From NCBI RefSeq assembly GCF_003387475.1, contig NZ_QUNO01000001.1, forward strand, positions 496,001 to 560,000: DNA of 64,000 nt. Direction: 5' to 3'. The position numbers and the translations under genes are program-made. This document shows, one piece after another, positions 54,297 through 63,992 of this stretch (positions are counted from its first letter, which is position 1; each line of letters starts with the position of its first letter). Origin of the DNA: Kutzneria buriramensis. Its GTDB lineage: Bacteria > Actinomycetota > Actinomycetes > Mycobacteriales > Pseudonocardiaceae. Under the pieces are notes generated by a model. That model had not been told where the DNA came from and did no database searches. It saw only the letters and a list, made by a program, of their open reading frames with translations.

Positions 54297-54739
54297 TGAC
54301 CATCAAGATCCACCACCTCCGCCCGGCCCCCGGCGCCAAGACGGCGAAGACCCGGGTCGGCCGCGGTGAGGGTTCCAAGGGCAAGACCGCGGGTCGCGGC
54401 ACCAAGGGCACCGGCGCACGCAAGAACGTGCCGGCTCGCTTCGAGGGTGGCAACCTCCCGCTGCACATGCGGCTGCCGAAGCTCAAGGGCTTCCGCAACC
54501 CGTTCCGCACCGAGTACCAGGTCGTGAACGTCGCCGACCTGGCCCGCCTGTTCCCGCAGGGCGGCGCCGTCGACGTGGCCGCCCTGGTGGCCGCGGGCGC
54601 CGTTCGCAAGAACGAGCTGGTCAAGGTGCTGGGCGACGGTGACATCGCCGGCGTCAAGCTGGAGGTCACCGCGCACAAGTTCTCCGGCAGCGCGGTGGAG
54701 AAGATCACCGCCGCGGGTGGCACCGTCACCACGCTGTGA
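54296..54739 (+). CDS. rplO: 50S ribosomal protein L15
   Basis: A 147-residue L15 with [34 protein letters not shown]. It is the last gene before a strong terminator; secY, normally next, is separated here by 465 bp. Confidence 0.97.
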   Translation: MTIKIHHLRPAPGAKTAKTRVGRGEGSKGKTAGRGTKGTGARKNVPARFEGGNLPLHMRLPKLKGFRNPFRTEYQVVNVADLARLFPQGGAVDVAALVAAGAVRKNELVKVLGDGDIAGVKLEVTAHKFSGSAVEKITAAGGTVTTL

Positions 54740-54757
54740 ACTGACAGGTAGTACCTC

Positions 54758-54795
54758 GAAACGGCCGGCTGGGTCTCCCCTCAGCCGGCCGTTTC
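54758..54795 (+). terminator. Terminator after rplO
   Basis: A perfect 14-bp stem GAAACGGCCGGCTG/CAGCCGGCCGTTTC with a 10-base loop. It ends the S10/spc transcript, so secY probably has its own promoter. Confidence 0.82.
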
Positions 54796-54822
54796 GTGTT
54801 CTTGCCGCCAGTTCCTGGCGGG

Positions 54823-54923
54823 GCGGGTCCGCCGCTAGGCCGATGCCTTCCCTTGGCTCAGCGTGATCGATGGAAAGACTCGATCACGCTGAGCCCGCGG
54901 TCCAGGCATCGGCGCGGACCCGC
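54823..54923. repeat. Nested 101-bp inverted-repeat element
   Basis: Three coaxial perfect stems of 10, 10 and 16 bp: GCGGGTCCGC with GCGGACCCGC (54823-54832, 54914-54923); GCCGATGCCT with AGGCATCGGC (54839-54848, 54904-54913); GGCTCAGCGTGATCGA with its complement (54855-54870, 54880-54895). The loop is TGGAAAGAC. Small internal loops separate the stems. This is too long and perfect for a normal terminator and immediately follows one. It may be a miniature inverted-repeat element, a double-stranded processing site, or an insulator. Confidence 0.8.
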
Positions 54924-55204
54924 GTTTCGGCCAGATTCGGCCCTCATCTGTCTGCCGTTCGGCGCCGTCCAGCTGGTGTTATGCCCGGTTCGGGACCCGT
55001 CGCCCGGCGGTGTCCCGCGATCACCCTGGGTTTCTCGCCCTGGTGGGGTCCGTACACGCGGTCGGGCCTGTTAGAGTCGTGAGCACGCTTCGGGCCATAA
55101 GGGCGCGAAGCGTTCCTGGCTTGCTGCCAGGTCGTCAGCCGGCCCACTGAGGTCGGACAAGCCGTTCACCGGTCGGATGACCGGTGACGCCGAGGAGGTC
55201 ACGC
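54924..55204 (+). promoter_or_regulatory. secY upstream region with leader hairpins
   Basis: A possible -10 TAGAGT is at 55072-55077, with no good -35. The downstream leader contains hairpins ACGCTTCG/CGAAGCGT (55085-55113), CCTGGC/GCCAGG (55115-55131) and TCACCGGTC-GGAT-GACCGGTGA (55166-55187). The last lies just before the ribosome site GAGGAGG (55192-55198) and could control translation. Confidence 0.45.
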
Positions 55205-56521
55205 GTGCTTGGCGCCTTCCGCTCGGCTCTCGCGACGCCGGACTTGCGCCGCAAGATCCTTTTCACTCTGGGGATCATGGCGCTGTATCGGCTGGGCTCG
55301 CAGGTGCCTTCCCCGGGCGTGAACTTCGCGAACGTCCAGCAGTGCATCTCGACCGTGTCCCAGGACGGGGTCTTCGGCCTGATCAGCCTGTTCAGCGGTG
55401 GCGCTCTGCTGCAGCTGTCGGTGTTCTCGCTGGGCATCCTCCCGTACATCACGGCGAGCATCATCATCCAGCTGCTGACGGTGGTGATCCCCCGCTTCGA
55501 GCAGCTGAAGAAGGAAGGCCAGTCCGGCCAGAACAAGCTGACGCAGTACACCCGGTACCTGACGGTGGCGCTGGCGATCCTCCAGTCCACCGGCATCGTG
55601 GCCCTGGCCACCCGGGGTCAGCTGTTCACCAACTGCTCCGTGCAGCCGATCCCGAACCAGGACCTGTTCACGCTGAGCGTGATCGTCATCACCATGACCG
55701 CGGGCACCGCGATCATCATGTGGTTCGGCGAGCTGATCACCGAGCGCGGCATCGGCAACGGCATGTCCATCCTGATGTTCACCTCGATCGCGGCCCGCAT
55801 CCCGAACGAGGGCCAGGTCATCCTCCAGCAGAGCGGCGGCCTCGTCTTCACCGCGGTGTGCCTGTTCGGCCTGCTGATCATCGGCTTCGTCATCTTCCTG
55901 GAGCAGGCCCAGCGCCGGATCCCGGTGCAGTACGCCAAGCGCATGATCGGCCGCCGGATGTACGGCGGCACCTCGACGTACCTGCCGCTGAAGGTCAACC
56001 AGGCGGGCGTCATCCCGGTCATCTTCGCCTCGTCGCTGCTCTACCTGCCGCAGCTGATCATCTCGCTGACCACCAACACCGGTGGCAGCGGCAGCTGGCA
56101 GCAGTGGATCCAGAGCTACATCGTGGACCCGGCCAGCGCCGGCCACATCGCGCTCTACTTCGGTTTGATCATCTTCTTCACGTACTTCTACGTGGCGATC
56201 ACGTTCAACCCCGATGAGCGCGCCGACGAGATGCGCAAGTTCGGCGGCTTCATCCCGGGCATCCGCCCGGGCCGGCCGACGTCGGAGTACCTCACGTACG
56301 TGCTGAACCGGATCACGCTGCCCGGCTCGCTCTACCTGGGCGTGATCGCCGTGCTGCCGAGCTTCTTCATCAGCATCACCGGCACCAGTTCGACGGGCTC
56401 GAACAACAACTTCCCGTTCGGCGGCACCGCAGTGCTGATCATGGTTGGCGTCGGTCTCGACACGATCAAGCAGATCGAGAGCCAGCTCATGCAGCGCAAC
56501 TACGAAGGGTTCCTGCGCTAG
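55205..56521 (+). CDS. secY: Preprotein translocase subunit SecY
   Basis: A 438-residue SecY with ten membrane spans. Marks include [22 protein letters not shown] at the first span, [18 protein letters not shown], and [33 protein letters not shown] in the C-terminal half. GAGGAGG 6 nt before the GTG at 55205 supports this start; the GTG at 55184 is poorer. It forms the Sec channel with SecE (11216). Its stop codon overlaps adk. Confidence 0.96.
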   Translation: MLGAFRSALATPDLRRKILFTLGIMALYRLGSQVPSPGVNFANVQQCISTVSQDGVFGLISLFSGGALLQLSVFSLGILPYITASIIIQLLTVVIPRFEQLKKEGQSGQNKLTQYTRYLTVALAILQSTGIVALATRGQLFTNCSVQPIPNQDLFTLSVIVITMTAGTAIIMWFGELITERGIGNGMSILMFTSIAARIPNEGQVILQQSGGLVFTAVCLFGLLIIGFVIFLEQAQRRIPVQYAKRMIGRRMYGGTSTYLPLKVNQAGVIPVIFASSLLYLPQLIISLTTNTGGSGSWQQWIQSYIVDPASAGHIALYFGLIIFFTYFYVAITFNPDERADEMRKFGGFIPGIRPGRPTSEYLTYVLNRITLPGSLYLGVIAVLPSFFISITGTSSTGSNNNFPFGGTAVLIMVGVGLDTIKQIESQLMQRNYEGFLR

Positions 56522-57072
56522 TGAGACTCGTCCTCGTCGGCCCGCCAGGCGCGGGCAAGGGTACACAGGCCACCGTGCTCAGCGAGAAGCTCGGAGTCCC
56601 GCACATCTCCACCGGGGATCTCTTCCGGGCCAACATCGCCGAGGAGACCGAGCTCGGGCTGGAGGCCAAGAAGTACCTGGACACCGGCGCCCTGGTGCCC
56701 GACTCCGTGACCAACGCGATGGTCAAGGACCGGCTGGCCCAGGGCGACGCGCAGGCCGGCTTCCTGCTCGACGGCTTCCCGCGCAACACCGCGCAGGCCG
56801 ACGTGCTGGCCGGGATCCTGGCCGACAACGGCGAGTCGCTGGATGCCGTGCTCGAGCTGGACGTGCCCGAGGACGTCGTGGTGGGTCGGCTGCTGGCGCG
56901 GGGCCGGGCCGACGACACCGAGGAGGTCGTGCGGCACCGCCAGGAGGTCTACCGGTCGGCCACCCGGCCGCTGCTGGACTACTACGCGGACATCCTGGTC
57001 ACCGTCGACGCCGTCGGCGAGGTCAGCGAGATCACCGAGCGGGCGCTCAAGGCGCTGCGCGCGGGAGCCTGA
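56521..57072 (+). CDS. adk: Adenylate kinase
   Basis: A 183-residue short-lid adenylate kinase. P-loop GPPGAGKGT at 7-15, [20 protein letters not shown] and the lid region [10 protein letters not shown] without zinc Cys. GTG overlaps the secY stop codon (TAGTG). It keeps adenylate pools in balance. Standard position before map. Confidence 0.97.
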   Translation: MRLVLVGPPGAGKGTQATVLSEKLGVPHISTGDLFRANIAEETELGLEAKKYLDTGALVPDSVTNAMVKDRLAQGDAQAGFLLDGFPRNTAQADVLAGILADNGESLDAVLELDVPEDVVVGRLLARGRADDTEEVVRHRQEVYRSATRPLLDYYADILVTVDAVGEVSEITERALKALRAGA

Positions 57073-57073
57073 G

Positions 57074-57865
57074 TTGCTCAAGCGAGGTCGCGGTATCGAG
57101 ATCAAGACGCGCGGTGAGCTGGAGGCGATGCGGGCGGCCGGAATCGTGGTCGCCCGCTCCCTGGCCCTGATGGCCGCGCGGGCCGCCGCCGGCGTCAGCA
57201 CCGCCGAGCTGGACGAGCTGGCCGAGCAGACCATTCGCGACGCCGGGGCCGTGCCGTCCTTCAAGGGCTACCACGGCTTTCCCGCGTCCATCTGCGCGTC
57301 CGTCAACGAGCAGGTCGTGCACGGCATCCCGAGCCGCACTCAGGTGCTGGCCGACGGAGACCTGATCTCCATCGACTGCGGGGCCATCCTCGACGGCTGG
57401 CACGGCGACGCGGCCGTGACCGTCCTCATCGGACCGTCGACCGAGGCCGATCGCAAGCTCTCCGAGGCCACCCGGGCCTCCATGCACGCCGGCATCGAGG
57501 CCGCGGTCGTCGGGGCCCGCCTCACCGACATCTCCTTCGCCATCGAGGGCTCGGTGCTGCGCTCCGACGAGGCCGACGGCGTCGAGTACGGCATCGTTAC
57601 CGACTACGGCGGCCACGGTATCGGCACCCAAATGCACATGGAGCCGTTCCTGCCCAACTTCGGCAAGCCCGGCAAGGGCCCCCGCCTGAAGGCCGGCATG
57701 GCCATCGCCATCGAGCCGATGCTGACCCTGGGCACCGACCAGACCACCGAGCTCGACGACGGCTGGACCGTCATCACCGCAGACGGCACCCGCGCCGCGC
57801 ACTGGGAGCACTCCGTCGCCATCACCGACGACGGCCCCTGGATCCTCACCGCCCCCGAGGACTGA
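57074..57865 (+). CDS. map: Type I methionine aminopeptidase
   Basis: A 263-residue Met aminopeptidase. The metal ligands lie in [37 protein letters not shown] and HSVAITDDG. It removes initiator Met from nascent proteins. TTG is the start codon, with GGGAG 6 nt before it; no ATG is in place. It starts one base after adk and is co-transcribed. Its 3' end overlaps the convergent regulator gene by 20 bp. Confidence 0.93.
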   Translation: MLKRGRGIEIKTRGELEAMRAAGIVVARSLALMAARAAAGVSTAELDELAEQTIRDAGAVPSFKGYHGFPASICASVNEQVVHGIPSRTQVLADGDLISIDCGAILDGWHGDAAVTVLIGPSTEADRKLSEATRASMHAGIEAAVVGARLTDISFAIEGSVLRSDEADGVEYGIVTDYGGHGIGTQMHMEPFLPNFGKPGKGPRLKAGMAIAIEPMLTLGTDQTTELDDGWTVITADGTRAAHWEHSVAITDDGPWILTAPED

Positions 57866-60800
57866 TTCCGGTCAGTAGCTCGCGCGCCTCGGCCGCACCC
57901 GGGTGGGCGATGCGGTCGAGAACCGTCTCGGCTTGCCGGAGGCAGTCCGCACTTCGGTGGTCCGCATAAGCCTTCGCCAGCACGATCAGCGCCCGCCCCT
58001 CGTCGATGGGTTGGCCATGGGCCCGTGCGATGCGTACGGCCTGTTCGGCATGAACGGCTGCCTCGGGGGACCCGTTATGTTCGACGAGCGTCATGGCGAG
58101 CACCGTGTGACAGCGCGCCTCGCGTTGGCCGATGCCGGCCTGATTGGTCGTCCTGAGGGCGCGTCGGGCGTGCTCCTGCGCCGCTGGCAGATCGCCGTCG
58201 GCCTGATGGGCCTGAGCAAGCGCCAGACACGCCTCGATCTCCGCTCGGGCCTGCCTGATGTCCACTGCGATTTTCAGGGCGTGCCGGCCTTGGTCCAGCG
58301 CCGCCGGCACATTGCCCCGCCTGGTCGAGATCGTCGACAGCACCGCTAGGGCATCGCTCTCATAGCGGTCGGCGTTGGCCGAGCGGGCGAGCTCCACGGC
58401 GTTCTCGGCGGCCGCCGCCGCCTCGGCGAGGTCACCGAGCTCGTACCTCGCGCTGGCGATGACCGTGAAGACGCCGGCGAGGCCGTAGCCGTACTCGTGC
58501 CGCTCGAAGATCTCGTGAGCGGTGGCGGCGTGATCGAGGCAGGTTCCGGTGTCGCCCATCTCGAGCGCCGTGATGGCGAGGTTCCCCACCTGGATCCCGG
58601 ACGATTCGTTTAGCTTCAACGCGAAGCAGTCCTGCGCCGCCCGTTCGAACTGTTCCCGCGCGGCGGTGAGCCGGCCGGCCATGAGCAGGGCGGTGCCGAG
58701 GCCGCCGACGACGATCGCCACGACGGTCGGGGTGCAGAACTGGGTGGCGATGGCGAGCGCCCGTTCGTAATGGGCGATGGAATCGTCGAGTCGGCCGATC
58801 TCCTTGTACTGGGTGCCGAGGTTGTTCAGCGCAGCCGCCCGCAGGTCGGGCTCGATGTCGTCGCCGCCGACAGCCAGCGCCTGGGTGAAGTGATGGATCG
58901 ACCGGTCGTTGTCGGTGATCTCGTAGATCGTGCCGAGGCAGTTGTGCATGACCGCCTGGGCCACCGTGTTGCCCGCGGCGACCGCGGCCCGCATGCCTGC
59001 CTCGCTGAGCGTGAGCCAGTCGACACGATGCCCGCGACTGCGCAGGTAGCCGCGTAGCGCGTTGGCGAGCTGCCAGCAGAACTCGCGAGGACCGTTCTCA
59101 TCGGCGTGAACGGCGGCCGCCACCAGGTTCTGGTGCTCGGCTCCGAGCCAGTGGAGCGCTGTCCTCGCGTCCGGCAACGCGGGCACGGTGACGCCGTCGG
59201 GCAGCGGCTCCAGCGCGCCACGAACCATGTGCGGCGTCAACTGCGCGACGGCAGCGTCGGCCGAATGCAGGTACCAGGCGAGGAGCCGGAGCCTGGCCGC
59301 CTCGGCCTCGGCCGCGTCGACGAGCAGTTCTTGGGCGTACAACTTGAGTAGGTCGTGCAGCTGCCAGCGTCCACCAGCGGCGCTCTGCGTCAGGCTCGCG
59401 ACCTGTAGCTCGGCGAGTAGCCGATGTGCTTCGGCGGCGTCGACCTCGACGAGCGCAGCGGCGGCATCCGCCGTGAAGTCCGGTCCGGGCACGGCGGCGA
59501 GCAGGCGGAAGAGGCGCTGCGCCGCCGGCGTGAGCACCTGGTACGAGAGGTCGAAGGTGGTACGCAGGGCCAGAGCGTGGTCATCGGCAATGTCCAACGA
59601 CGTCAGCTGACGTCCGCGCATGAGCTCGGCGAGGTAACTCTCGATCTCCCGCGCGGTCATGTTGGCCATGTTTGCGATCGCGAGGCGCAGCGCGAGCGGT
59701 AGATGGGAACACAGCTGACCGAGCGTCGCCGACAGTCGCTCGGTCTGCGGACCCAGCGACCGCTCGATGAGCTCGGCCGACTCGGTGGCCGTGAACACGT
59801 TGAGCAGCAGAATGGCCGCGCCGTGGCTGGCCACCAGTGATCGAAGTTGATTCCGGCTGGTGATGACCACCGCGCAGCCGGCCGAGCCGGGGAACAGCCG
59901 CTGCACCTGGTGCAGCGACACCGCGTTGTCGAGCACGACCAGAACTCGCCGGTCGGCGAGTTCGGTCCGGTAGCGGGCCGTGAGCTCGTCCTCGTCGATC
60001 GGGATGTCCTCCGGTTTGACGCCGAGGGCGCGCAGGAATCGGGCGAGCGCGTCCACCGCACGCACCGGACTGCTCTGCGCATGGCCCCGCAGGTTGATGA
60101 ACAGCTGACCGTCCGGGAACTGGTCCCGCAGCATGTGAGCCGCTCGGACGGCCAGCGCCGTCTTGCCGACGCCGGGCGGCCCCGAGATGGTCATGATGCG
60201 CATCGCCGGACCAGGCATGAGCGCCGTCCTGATCCGGTCGAGTTCCGGCGCCCGGCCGACGAAGTTCCCGACTGCCGGCGGAAGCTGGAACACCGGCCGT
60301 GGCCGCGGCGTCGGGGGCTCAGCAGGATTGACGCCACCTGCGAGCTCCGCGCGCAGCGATTGCAGCAGACTGCCCGGGTCGATGCCGAGTTGATCGCTCA
60401 GGATCGCCCGGGCTTCGTCATACGCCGTCAGCGCCTCGGCTCGGCGGCCGGCGGCGTGGAGGGCGCGCATGAGCAGGGCCCAGAGGTTTTCGCGGAGGGG
60501 GTGCTGGGCGACGAGGTCGCGGAGGGCGGGAACGGCCTCGTCGTGACGGCCCTGCTCAACGGCCAACTCGCAGCGACGGATCAGGGCCTCCAGACGGCGG
60601 TCCGCAAGCGTTTGCACCTCGGCGGGGAGCAGACCGTCGGCTGGGGCGCCCCGCCACAGGGCCAGGGCCTCGTCCAGGCGAGTGAGATCGGGGGAGTCGG
60701 CGATCAAGGAGTTGAAGCGCTGGACGTCGGTGTCACCGGTGAGGCGGTAGCCGTCGAGCATGGTTTCGATGACGGAGGCGTCGCCGAGTGCCTTGCGCAG

Positions 60801-61004
60801 GCGCATGACATAGGTGCGCAGGGTGTTGCGGGCGCCGGCGGGCGGGGTGGGGCCCCAGATCCGGTCGATGAGCTCGTCGGCGGGCAGGAGGCGACCGGCG
60901 TGCAGGGCCAGCGCGGCGAGCAGGACCCGCTGCTTCGCGGCGTTGACGGGGACCTCGGCGTTGTCACGGACGACCTGCAGCGGCCCGAGCAGACGAAACT
61001 CCAC
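57846..61004 (-). CDS. AfsR/SARP-type regulator (OmpR-HTH, BTAD, NB-ARC, TPR)
   Basis: A 1052-residue regulator. Residues about 1-95 form an OmpR-like winged helix ([25 protein letters not shown]), and about 96-240 the bacterial activator domain. An NB-ARC ATPase follows with P-loop GPPGVGKT near 274-281, [10 protein letters not shown] and [11 protein letters not shown], and TPR repeats run from about 650 to 1000. Such proteins activate secondary metabolism or differentiation genes in response to nucleotide or peptide signals. GTG start. It interrupts the normal map-infA neighbourhood. Codon use is slightly less G/C at third positions than in the ribosomal genes, consistent with later insertion. 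Its targets are unknown; no biosynthetic genes are in view. Confidence 0.9.
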   Translation of the reverse strand: MEFRLLGPLQVVRDNAEVPVNAAKQRVLLAALALHAGRLLPADELIDRIWGPTPPAGARNTLRTYVMRLRKALGDASVIETMLDGYRLTGDTDVQRFNSLIADSPDLTRLDEALALWRGAPADGLLPAEVQTLADRRLEALIRRCELAVEQGRHDEAVPALRDLVAQHPLRENLWALLMRALHAAGRRAEALTAYDEARAILSDQLGIDPGSLLQSLRAELAGGVNPAEPPTPRPRPVFQLPPAVGNFVGRAPELDRIRTALMPGPAMRIMTISGPPGVGKTALAVRAAHMLRDQFPDGQLFINLRGHAQSSPVRAVDALARFLRALGVKPEDIPIDEDELTARYRTELADRRVLVVLDNAVSLHQVQRLFPGSAGCAVVITSRNQLRSLVASHGAAILLLNVFTATESAELIERSLGPQTERLSATLGQLCSHLPLALRLAIANMANMTAREIESYLAELMRGRQLTSLDIADDHALALRTTFDLSYQVLTPAAQRLFRLLAAVPGPDFTADAAAALVEVDAAEAHRLLAELQVASLTQSAAGGRWQLHDLLKLYAQELLVDAAEAEAARLRLLAWYLHSADAAVAQLTPHMVRGALEPLPDGVTVPALPDARTALHWLGAEHQNLVAAAVHADENGPREFCWQLANALRGYLRSRGHRVDWLTLSEAGMRAAVAAGNTVAQAVMHNCLGTIYEITDNDRSIHHFTQALAVGGDDIEPDLRAAALNNLGTQYKEIGRLDDSIAHYERALAIATQFCTPTVVAIVVGGLGTALLMAGRLTAAREQFERAAQDCFALKLNESSGIQVGNLAITALEMGDTGTCLDHAATAHEIFERHEYGYGLAGVFTVIASARYELGDLAEAAAAAENAVELARSANADRYESDALAVLSTISTRRGNVPAALDQGRHALKIAVDIRQARAEIEACLALAQAHQADGDLPAAQEHARRALRTTNQAGIGQREARCHTVLAMTLVEHNGSPEAAVHAEQAVRIARAHGQPIDEGRALIVLAKAYADHRSADCLRQAETVLDRIAHPGAAEARELLTGISPRGR

Positions 61005-61082
61005 GCGGCGATTGTGCCGGGTGGGGGCGACAGGCCAGCCGTAACACTGTTATCGGACGTTGGGGCCTGGCAGGATGGACGT

Positions 61083-61553
61083 GTGGAGCAGCCAGTGCCG
61101 CCGGAGGCCCGGCGGGTGTCGGACGCGGACCGCGGGCTGGTGGCCGGCCAGCTGAAGAAGGCGCACGCCGAGGGCCGTCTCGACCTCGACGAGTTCGACG
61201 AGCGGACGCGCCAGGTGTGGGAGGCCCGCACCTTCGGCGACCTGGCGGCGGTCACGGCGGACCTGCCGGACGTGCGCCAGCCGGTGCCGTGGTCGAGCGC
61301 GGAGCGCGCGCCGGAGCCGCCGGCCGGCCGGCCGACGGCGGAGGTTGCGCGGCGGCGCAGCGGGGGGTCCGAGGTGATGCGGGTCGCGACCGGCGCCTGG
61401 TTCGCGGCGAGCCTGGTCAACTTCGTGATCTGGGGCATCGTGTCGATCACGGCGCACGTGGTCTACCCCTGGTGGATCTGGGTGGCGGGCCCCTGGGGAG
61501 CGCTCCTGCTCGCGGGCTACATCCTCGGCCTCGGCCGCGACAACAGGGCGTGA
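61083..61553 (+). CDS. DUF1707 and two-span membrane protein
   Basis: A 156-residue protein. The N-terminal DUF1707 domain contains RRVSDADRGLVAGQLKKAHAEGRLDLDEFDERTRQVWEARTFGDLAAVTADLP, followed by a Pro/Ala linker and two hydrophobic segments at about 100-120 and 128-148. DUF1707 proteins are common small actinobacterial membrane proteins of unknown role. The GTG at 61083 is chosen because the conserved domain begins right after; the long upstream ORF is antisense to the AfsR-type gene. Divergent from that gene with a 78-bp spacer. Confidence 0.8.
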   Translation: MEQPVPPEARRVSDADRGLVAGQLKKAHAEGRLDLDEFDERTRQVWEARTFGDLAAVTADLPDVRQPVPWSSAERAPEPPAGRPTAEVARRRSGGSEVMRVATGAWFAASLVNFVIWGIVSITAHVVYPWWIWVAGPWGALLLAGYILGLGRDNRA

Positions 61554-61566
61554 CCTGCGTCTCGAT

Positions 61567-61595
61567 TTGGGCTACGACGGCCGCGGTCGTACACT
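61567..61595 (+). promoter_or_regulatory. infA (alpha operon) promoter
   Basis: TTGGGC (61567-61572) and TACACT (61590-61595), 17 bp apart, a good housekeeping match. The predicted leader is about 140 nt. Confidence 0.65.
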
Positions 61596-61740
61596 TGACC
61601 GACGGCGCACTCGTCGCGTCGATTCCGTCGTGCCTGCGGTGACCTGCACGTCGCCGCGTTCGTGAACTCGGTGGGCATCGGAGTCGGGGTGTCGCGCGGG
61701 CCGCACACCAGTCATACCACCGTCACGAAACGCGGAGGAC

Positions 61741-61962
61741 ATGGGCAAGAAGGACGGGGCCATCGAGGTCGAGGGCCGCGTGGTCGAGCCACTTCCCAAC
61801 GCGATGTTCCGAGTCGAGTTGGAGAACGGCCACAAGGTTCTCGCGCACATCAGCGGCAAGATGCGGCAGCACTACATCCGTATCCTGCCGGAGGACCGGG
61901 TTGTCGTGGAGCTGTCGCCCTACGACCTGTCCCGCGGCCGAATCGTCTACCGCTACAAGTGA
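61741..61962 (+). CDS. infA: Translation initiation factor IF-1
   Basis: A 73-residue S1-fold IF-1 ([23 protein letters not shown]). GGAGG precedes the ATG. It begins the infA-rpmJ-rpsM-rpsK-rpsD-rpoA operon, set apart here from map by the inserted regulator. Confidence 0.97.
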   Translation: MGKKDGAIEVEGRVVEPLPNAMFRVELENGHKVLAHISGKMRQHYIRILPEDRVVVELSPYDLSRGRIVYRYK

Positions 61963-62014
61963 GGGTAGGGATGTGGGGCCGCATGCTTCGCCGGAGCACC
62001 CCTATCGGTGCTTT

Positions 62015-62093
62015 CTGGGGGCCCGGCCCCCAGGCCCCCACGCCGGGGGCAAGCCCCCGGACCCCCACTCCGGGGACCGGATTCCGGACCCCG
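62015..62093. repeat. GC-rich multi-hairpin repeat, copy 3, between infA and rpmJ
   Basis: Stem CTGGGGGC/GCCCCCAG (62015-62033), stem CCGGGGGC/GCCCCCGG (62043-62060), and a third hairpin CGGGGaCCGG-ATT-CCGGaCCCCG (62071-62093) with one A-A mismatch. The layout matches copies 1 and 2 (647-707, 8448-8501) with changes that preserve pairing. The element stands directly before rpmJ, inside an operon. Confidence 0.68.
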
Positions 62094-62122
62094 TACACCA
62101 CGCAACGCAGGAGTGCACGACC

Positions 62123-62236
62123 GTGAAGGTCCAGCCGAGCGTCAAGAAGATCTGCGACAAGTGCAAGGTGATCCGCCGTCACGGCCGGGTCATGGTGATC
62201 TGCGACAACCTGCGCCACAAGCAGCGCCAGGGCTGA
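62123..62236 (+). CDS. rpmJ: 50S ribosomal protein L36, zinc form
   Basis: A 37-residue L36. Cys11, Cys14, Cys27 and His32 form the zinc site. GTG start with GGAG upstream. Small and easily missed; it lies in the standard place between infA and rpsM. Confidence 0.94.
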   Translation: MKVQPSVKKICDKCKVIRRHGRVMVICDNLRHKQRQG

Positions 62237-62459
62237 TCACCGGCCTCGTGCTTGTCGTCGATCCGCCAAGTGGACGCGACCACAAGTACACACACCTCCT
62301 CGACCCTGCCGGGCGCGCACAGCACCCGGCTCACCCCCGGACTCCAGGCCGGGGCTGGGACAACGCCCGCGCGAGCGGGCGTACCGGCACAGCGAGTCGG
62401 TCCCAGAACGGACGAGGAGCAGACCTGGAGTGACGAACAAGTGAGGAGCAGTACGCCGC
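62237..62459 (+). promoter_or_regulatory. rpsM leader with nested stem-loop
   Basis: Outer stem CTGGGAC (62355-62361) pairs with GTCCCAG (62400-62406) around the hairpin ACGCCCGC-GCGA-GCGGGCGT (62363-62382, GNRA tetraloop). In other bacteria S4 represses the alpha operon by binding upstream of rpsM. This may be the equivalent element, but that is inference. Confidence 0.5.
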
Positions 62460-62840
62460 ATGGCACGACTCGCTGGCGTCGACCTCCCCCGCGAGAAGCG
62501 GATGGAGATCGCGCTGACCTACATCTTCGGCATTGGCCGGACTCGCTCGAAGGAGCTCCTGGCCGCGACGGGCATCAGCCCGGACCTGCGGGCCAAGGAC
62601 CTGGGCGACGACGACCTCGCCAAGCTGCGTGAGCACATCGAGGCGAACTACAAGGTCGAGGGTGACCTCCGCCGCGAGGTTGCCGCCGACATCCGTCGCA
62701 AGATGGAGATCGGCTGCTACGAGGGGCTTCGGCACCGTCGTGGGCTCCCCGTGCGCGGTCAGCGGACGAAGACCAACGCCCGCACCCGCAAGGGCCCGAA
62801 GAAGACGGTGGCCGGCAAGAAGAAGGCCGGTAAGAAGTAA
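62460..62840 (+). CDS. rpsM: 30S ribosomal protein S13
   Basis: A 126-residue S13 ([26 protein letters not shown]) with the C-terminal [21 protein letters not shown] that reaches the A and P site tRNA. Confidence 0.97.
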   Translation: MARLAGVDLPREKRMEIALTYIFGIGRTRSKELLAATGISPDLRAKDLGDDDLAKLREHIEANYKVEGDLRREVAADIRRKMEIGCYEGLRHRRGLPVRGQRTKTNARTRKGPKKTVAGKKKAGKK

Positions 62841-62869
62841 CCCCCGCTAGCTAGGAGATCTCACCAGAA

Positions 62870-63277
62870 ATGCCACCCAAGACTCGCTCCGGCGCGGGGG
62901 TCAAGAAGATCCGCCGCAAGGAGAAGAAGAACGTCTCGCACGGGCACGCCCACATCAAGAGCACGTTCAACAACACGATCGTCTCCATCACGGACCCGAC
63001 GGGCGCCGTCATCGCGTGGGCCTCGGCCGGCCACGTCGGCTTCAAGGGCTCCCGCAAGTCCACGCCGTTCGCCGCGCAGATGGCCGCCGAGAACGCCGCC
63101 CGCAAGGCGGCCGAGCACGGCATGCGCAAGGTCGACGTGTTCGTGAAGGGCCCCGGCTCCGGCCGGGAGACCGCGATCCGGTCGCTGCAGGCGGCGGGCC
63201 TCGAGGTCGGAACCATCCAGGACGTGACCCCGCAGCCCCACAACGGCTGCCGCCCGCCCAAGCGGCGCCGGGTCTAG
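62870..63277 (+). CDS. rpsK: 30S ribosomal protein S11
   Basis: A 135-residue S11 with [22 protein letters not shown] and the C-terminal [18 protein letters not shown]. Part of the mRNA exit platform. Confidence 0.97.
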   Translation: MPPKTRSGAGVKKIRRKEKKNVSHGHAHIKSTFNNTIVSITDPTGAVIAWASAGHVGFKGSRKSTPFAAQMAAENAARKAAEHGMRKVDVFVKGPGSGRETAIRSLQAAGLEVGTIQDVTPQPHNGCRPPKRRRV

Positions 63278-63300
63278 GGCACGGGGAGGAGTAAGCACAG

Positions 63301-63906
63301 ATGGCTCGTTACACCGGCCCCGCGACGCGCATCTCGCGTCGTCTCAAGGTTGACCTCGTCGGCGGCGACCAGGCTTTCGAGCGCCGTCCGTACCCGCCCG
63401 GCCAGCACGGCCGCGGCCGCATCAAGGAGTCCGAGTACCTCCTGCAGATGCAGGAGAAGCAGAAGGCTCGCTACACCTACGGCGTGCTGGAGCGTCAGTT
63501 CCGCCGCTACTACGAGGAAGCGGTTCGCAAGTCCGGCAAGACCGGTGAGAACCTGCTCCAGATCCTCGAGTCGCGGCTGGACAACGTCATCTACCGCGCC
63601 GGCCTGGCCCGCACCCGCCGCCAGGCTCGCCAGCTGGTCAGCCACGGTCACTTCATCGTGAACGGCCACAAGGTGAACATCCCCAGCTACCGGGTGTCCA
63701 AGTGGGACATCATCGACGTGAAGCCGAAGTCGCTGCCGACGCTGCCTTTCGAGGTTGCCAAGGCCACCTTCGGTGACCGTCCGATCCCGGCTTGGCTCCA
63801 GGTGGTTCCGTCCTCCCTGCGTGTCCTGGTGCACCAGCTCCCCGAGCGGGCCCAGATCGACACGCCGGTGTCGGAGCAGCTGATCGTCGAGCTGTACTCG
63901 AAGTGA
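63301..63906 (+). CDS. rpsD: 30S ribosomal protein S4
   Basis: A 201-residue S4 with ARYTGPATRISRRLKVDLVGGDQAF and an S4-type RNA-binding domain (RLDNVIYRAGLARTRRQARQLVSHGHFIVNG). The N-terminal zinc Cys of some S4 proteins are absent. Candidate autoregulator of this operon. Confidence 0.97.
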   Translation: MARYTGPATRISRRLKVDLVGGDQAFERRPYPPGQHGRGRIKESEYLLQMQEKQKARYTYGVLERQFRRYYEEAVRKSGKTGENLLQILESRLDNVIYRAGLARTRRQARQLVSHGHFIVNGHKVNIPSYRVSKWDIIDVKPKSLPTLPFEVAKATFGDRPIPAWLQVVPSSLRVLVHQLPERAQIDTPVSEQLIVELYSK

Positions 63907-63910
63907 TCCC

Positions 63911-63946
63911 TCCCGGCGCGGCCACCTGCGGGTGGTCGCGCCGGGA
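63911..63946 (+). promoter_or_regulatory. Hairpin between rpsD and rpoA
   Basis: A 16-bp stem with one G-T pair (63911-63926 with 63931-63946, loop TGCG). It may attenuate transcription into rpoA or stabilise the upstream mRNA. Confidence 0.55.
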
Positions 63947-63992
63947 ATCGGTCGACGTCAAATAGCGGGCGTCGTACGAAAGAAGGTAAGCA

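Noticed and set aside
59847-61082. Long plus-strand ORF in front of the DUF1707 domain
   Set aside because: It lies antisense to the AfsR-type gene and has no protein-like composition; the conserved domain begins after 61083.
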